Source of the DNA: Alcaligenaceae bacterium
GTDB lineage: Bacteria; Pseudomonadota; Gammaproteobacteria; Burkholderiales; Burkholderiaceae_B
DNA length: 64,000 nt
Direction: 5' to 3'
Assembly (NCBI GenBank): GCA_947378965.1
Contig: CANCMG010000008.1
Location: 1 to 64,000, forward strand
Shown: in pieces, positions 61,403 to 64,000 of the stretch
Layout of the letters: the number at the start of each line of letters is the position of its first letter
Position numbering within the stretch: the first letter of the stretch is position 1
Made by a program: the position numbers and the translations under genes
Notes under the pieces: generated by a model
Databases searched by the model: none
The model's input: the letters and a program-made list of their open reading frames with translations, nothing else
Told to the model about the DNA's origin: nothing

Positions 61403-62734
61403 CGCTTCGATCTCGTCTGGGGCAACAGGCACGCCACGCGTGATCAACTCGCAACCTGTTTCGGTCACGACAGCATCGTCCTCAATTCTGATTCCGATCC
61501 CCCAGAATTTTTTGGCAACATCTGGTGCGGGGCGCACGTAAAGTCCCGGCTCGATTGTTAACACCATACCGGCTTGCAACTGCCGCCAAGGGCGTTCTTC
61601 GGCTGACGCTGGGGGGCTACGATAGCTGCCCACATCGTGCACATCCATACCCAACCAGTGGCCGGTACGATGCATATAAAATTGTCGGTAGGCAGCGGTT
61701 TCGATGGCTTGGGCGAGCGTACCTTGCAGTAAGCCTTCGTCTAGCATGCCTTGCGTGAGCACTTGCACCGCGGCATCATGGCCCGCATTGAAATGATGTT
61801 GCGGTGAGGTTTTTTCGTAGGCGGCCTGCTGTGCAGCCAAGACGATGTCGTATAAGGCGCGCTGTGGCCCTGAAAACTTTCCGTTCGCCGGAAACGTACG
61901 CGTAATGTCTGACGCATAGCCATCAAGCTCGCAGCCTGCGTCGATCAAGACAAGATCACCCGCTTGCATCACAGCATCACCTGCGCGGTGATGCAGCACG
62001 CAGGCGTTGGCGCCAGCCGCCACAATGCTGTCATAGGCAACTGACTGCGCGCCGTGTTTGCGAAAGTGATACAGCAGTTCAGCTTCAAGTTCATACTCGT
62101 GGCAGCCTGGACGCGCCGTCTGCATGGCGCGTACGTGGCCTTGTGCAGAGATCGCCGCCGCTGCGCGCATGGTGGCAAGTTCAGAGGCATCTTTGATTAA
62201 GCGCATTTCTGCCAAAGGGTCGCTAAGATCTAACCATTGCTGGGGCAACGCACGGGTGCCGCGCACGCTGTGTTGAGCAGCGACAAGCCAGCCCTGTAAG
62301 TGCTTGAGTAAGTCGGGCTGAGTCGAGTGCGACAAGGTGCTAAAGAGATTACGCTGCCCGACCAACAACTTGGGGATGAATGTATCGAGGTCTTTGACGT
62401 CGTGTGCCTGATCAAAGCCAAAGTGTTCTGCTGCCGCCTCGGGGCCCCAACGCACACCGTTCCAGATCTCGACTTCTGGATTTTTGCCTTCGCAGAGCAG
62501 AATGCTTTGATCAATGTCGCCCGCCACCAAGATCAACCACGCATGCGCTTCAGAGAAGCCCGTTAAGTAGTAAAAATCGCTGTCATGGCGGTAGCTGTGG
62601 TGATTGTCTCGGTTGCGCGTACGTTCAGGTGCGGTGGGTACGATGGCGACCCCGCCTCCGAGGGTGTGCATCCAAGTCAGCAGTTGTTTGCGACGAGCGG
62701 TCAGAACCTTGAGGTTGGGTGTTGTAAAAGGCAT
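61385..62734 (-). CDS. pepP: Xaa-Pro aminopeptidase PepP (M24B)
   Basis: The 449-residue enzyme has an N-terminal AMP_N domain with SYRHDSDFYYLTGF and a pita-bread metallopeptidase core (LVLIDAGCELDGYASDITRTFP, MHRTGHWLGMDVHDVG, LTIEPGLY) with the two-metal ligands. It removes N-terminal residues before proline. The ATG at 62734 is used although no strong ribosome site is seen; a GTG at 62764 would add ten residues. Its 3' end lies in a 36-bp repeat. Confidence 0.94.
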   Translation of the reverse strand: MPFTTPNLKVLTARRKQLLTWMHTLGGGVAIVPTAPERTRNRDNHHSYRHDSDFYYLTGFSEAHAWLILVAGDIDQSILLCEGKNPEVEIWNGVRWGPEAAAEHFGFDQAHDVKDLDTFIPKLLVGQRNLFSTLSHSTQPDLLKHLQGWLVAAQHSVRGTRALPQQWLDLSDPLAEMRLIKDASELATMRAAAAISAQGHVRAMQTARPGCHEYELEAELLYHFRKHGAQSVAYDSIVAAGANACVLHHRAGDAVMQAGDLVLIDAGCELDGYASDITRTFPANGKFSGPQRALYDIVLAAQQAAYEKTSPQHHFNAGHDAAVQVLTQGMLDEGLLQGTLAQAIETAAYRQFYMHRTGHWLGMDVHDVGSYRSPPASAEERPWRQLQAGMVLTIEPGLYVRPAPDVAKKFWGIGIRIEDDAVVTETGCELITRGVPVAPDEIEAIMRAR

Positions 62735-62787
62735 AAGGGCATCGGACGCGGTTGTTGAACACACGACATACTACAATCTCTGCGCGG

Positions 62788-62849
62788 CTTCTGTATCAGA
62801 GTGCCACACTCAGCGTGCCTTCTGTATCAGGGTGCCTCACTCACTAAGG
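62788..62849. repeat. 31-bp tandem repeat, two copies, upstream of ctaG
   Basis: Units at 62788-62818 and 62819-62849 share CTTCTGTATCAG and TGCC(A/T)CACTCA. The array ends seven bases before the ctaG ATG, so it makes up the leader of that gene and may hold its ribosome site (CTAAGG). Confidence 0.8.
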
Positions 62850-62856
62850 TTTTGCG

Positions 62857-63666
62857 ATGGATTGGATTGGCTGGCTTGAACCCTGGGAGGTTTCTCCCAC
62901 CTTGCTTGTCTGCTTTCTGGCCGCTGGCGTGTTGTTTGTGCGCGGTCAGCGTGTATATCGGGTGACTCGCGTCAGACAATGGCTATTCTGGAGCGGTCTG
63001 GTGTTGCTGTATCTGTCGCTGCACACCATGCTTGATTATTATGCCGAGCGTATGTTTTTCATGCATCGGATTCAGCACTTGGTTTTGCATCACCTTGGGC
63101 CTTTGGTGGTGATGGCTGCCTACCCGGGGCAAGTCTTGCGAGCCGGCTTACCGCTCGCGTGGCGTCGTGGCTTACATCGCTTTAATCAAACTTGGCCCGG
63201 GCGCAGTGTGATCGCGGTCCTGACAAACCCTATTATCGTGCCCGCACTTTTTATCTTTTTGGTGGTTGTCTGGCTGATCCCGTCAGTGCAGTTTTATTCG
63301 ATGCTTGATTGGCGCTTGTATCGACTGATGAACTGGTCGGTCGTGATCACTGGTTTTATGTACTGGAATCTGATTCTTGACCGTCGTGTCTGTCCGCCCT
63401 CGGCCATGAGCCCAGGCGGGCGGGTGATTTCGCCGATTGTGACCATGGCGCCCCAAATGGTGGCTGGGGCCATCATTGCCTTTACCGAGCGCGATTTGTA
63501 TCCCTTGTTCGACCTGTGTGGGCGAGCCATTGCGATGGAGGCACAAACCGATCAGATGATCGGTGGTTTGACCATGTGGATTCCGGCTGCAATGACCGAA
63601 GTGATTGGCTTAATCGTCGCGCTGCGCACTTTGATGCGCTTGTCGGCGAAGGGGCGCTGGGGTTAA
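62857..63666 (+). CDS. ctaG: caa3-type cytochrome c oxidase assembly protein (CtaG family)
   Basis: The 269-residue membrane protein of the Caa3_CtaG family has about seven membrane segments and the His-rich element [16 protein letters not shown] of this copper-related assembly family. It takes part in Cu(A)/Cu(B) or oxidase assembly. The ATG is at 62857. Its TAA overlaps the stop of the convergent galU in a shared TTAA. Confidence 0.88.
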   Translation: MDWIGWLEPWEVSPTLLVCFLAAGVLFVRGQRVYRVTRVRQWLFWSGLVLLYLSLHTMLDYYAERMFFMHRIQHLVLHHLGPLVVMAAYPGQVLRAGLPLAWRRGLHRFNQTWPGRSVIAVLTNPIIVPALFIFLVVVWLIPSVQFYSMLDWRLYRLMNWSVVITGFMYWNLILDRRVCPPSAMSPGGRVISPIVTMAPQMVAGAIIAFTERDLYPLFDLCGRAIAMEAQTDQMIGGLTMWIPAAMTEVIGLIVALRTLMRLSAKGRWG

Positions 63667-64000
63667 GGCAGCAGATTGTGATACTTGCGACCAAGCGCCA
63701 CGTTAGCCTTGAACCAGCCCTCTTTGTTGCCGCAGTCGTAGCGCACACCTTCATAGCGGTGCGCAAATACAGCTTTTTCTTTCATGAGCGAGGCGATGCC
63801 GTCGGTGAGTTGGATTTCGCCTCCCGCCCCCGCTTGGGTTTGCCGCAAATGGGCAAATATCCGAGCATCCAGAACGTAGCGCCCAACCACTGCCAGGGTT
63901 GAGGGGGCGACATCAGATTTGGGTTTTTCAACGATATGGCGCACGCGCTCGGTGCGCGCACTGACTGGATCGGTTGCCACAATGCCGTATTTGTCGGTGT
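63663..64000 (-). CDS. galU: UTP-glucose-1-phosphate uridylyltransferase, C-terminal part
   Basis: About 112 codons of the C-terminal end are present, with the gene continuing past the right edge. [33 protein letters not shown] and [15 protein letters not shown] are characteristic of GalU, which makes UDP-glucose. The stop codon shares TTAA with ctaG. Confidence 0.94.
   Translation of the reverse strand, partial: TDKYGIVATDPVSARTERVRHIVEKPKSDVAPSTLAVVGRYVLDARIFAHLRQTQAGAGGEIQLTDGIASLMKEKAVFAHRYEGVRYDCGNKEGWFKANVALGRKYHNLLP

Noticed and set aside
1-64000. tRNA or rRNA genes, insertion sequences, prophage
   Set aside because: No cloverleaf with a T-arm signature, no transposase or integrase and no terminal inverted repeats were seen; a dedicated RNA search was not possible here.

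Overview
The window looks like chromosomal DNA from a betaproteobacterium of the order Burkholderiales, most likely Alcaligenaceae-like. Four periplasmic Bug (TctC-type) binding proteins in 64 kb, the glnS-minCDE group, the ruvC-ruvA-purH-fis-dusB-ubiH-pepP neighbourhood and a caa3-type CtaG next to galU all fit that placement. The placement rests on gene content only. GC content looks moderate by eye. No rRNA, tRNA, CRISPR array or insertion sequence was seen.

Layout. 1-1966: start of a divergent uvrA (minus strand), then a 43-residue basic protein and its terminator. 2208-11032: a catabolic run on the plus strand with a cyclase-family hydrolase, AtuA split into two ORFs, a PRISE-type enone reductase, a Bug receptor, a thiolase homologue without its cysteine, a DUF35 partner and an NDP-forming acyl-CoA synthetase. 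11170-16923: a complete dpp/opp-type ABC importer with a terminator after the binding-protein gene. 16947-22838: a Phd-like antitoxin with its operator, an acidic protein, ettA, a YefM-like orphan, a copper-chaperone-like protein, a frameshifted membrane gene, a gamma-carbonic-anhydrase-like protein, a thioesterase and a lactonase-like metallohydrolase. 22947-27784: hyuA-hyuB plus a Bug receptor. 27844-36790 (minus): a branched-chain (Liv-type) ABC importer with a fused LivM-LivG, and an upstream enoyl-CoA hydratase/DUF35/thiolase/acyl-CoA ligase operon. 37133-41219 (minus): glnS-minC-minD-minE. 41291-45934: a very divergent cytochrome bd-like pair and a two-component system. 46041-63666: recQ, ruvB, a plus-strand block (dehydratase, two SDRs, two Bug receptors), ruvA, ruvC, purH, fis, dusB, a ubiH-like gene, vapBC, small membrane proteins, pepP and ctaG. 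The end of galU lies at the right edge.

How the genes work together. The two acyl-CoA modules (2208-11032 and 32946-36790) each join a CoA-activating enzyme, a thiolase and a DUF35 protein, and each lies near an uptake component (Bug receptor or Liv importer). This suggests uptake, CoA activation and thiolytic breakdown of branched or cyclic acids. The first module also contains an enone reductase and AtuA, pointing to terpenoid-like or cyclic enone substrates, which is inference.

The most unusual structural signal is a series of short tandem-repeat arrays with unrelated units (39, 59/60, 24, 43, 36 and 31 bp, plus a weak 16-17 bp one), almost all between genes. The 43-bp array between minC and minD repeats a sigma70-like promoter facing minD. 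Two others copy gene ends: the thiolase/DUF35 junction, and the last codons and stop of pepP. The second main candidate for something new is the cytochrome bd-like pair, whose subunit I lacks most canonical haem and proton-channel residues.
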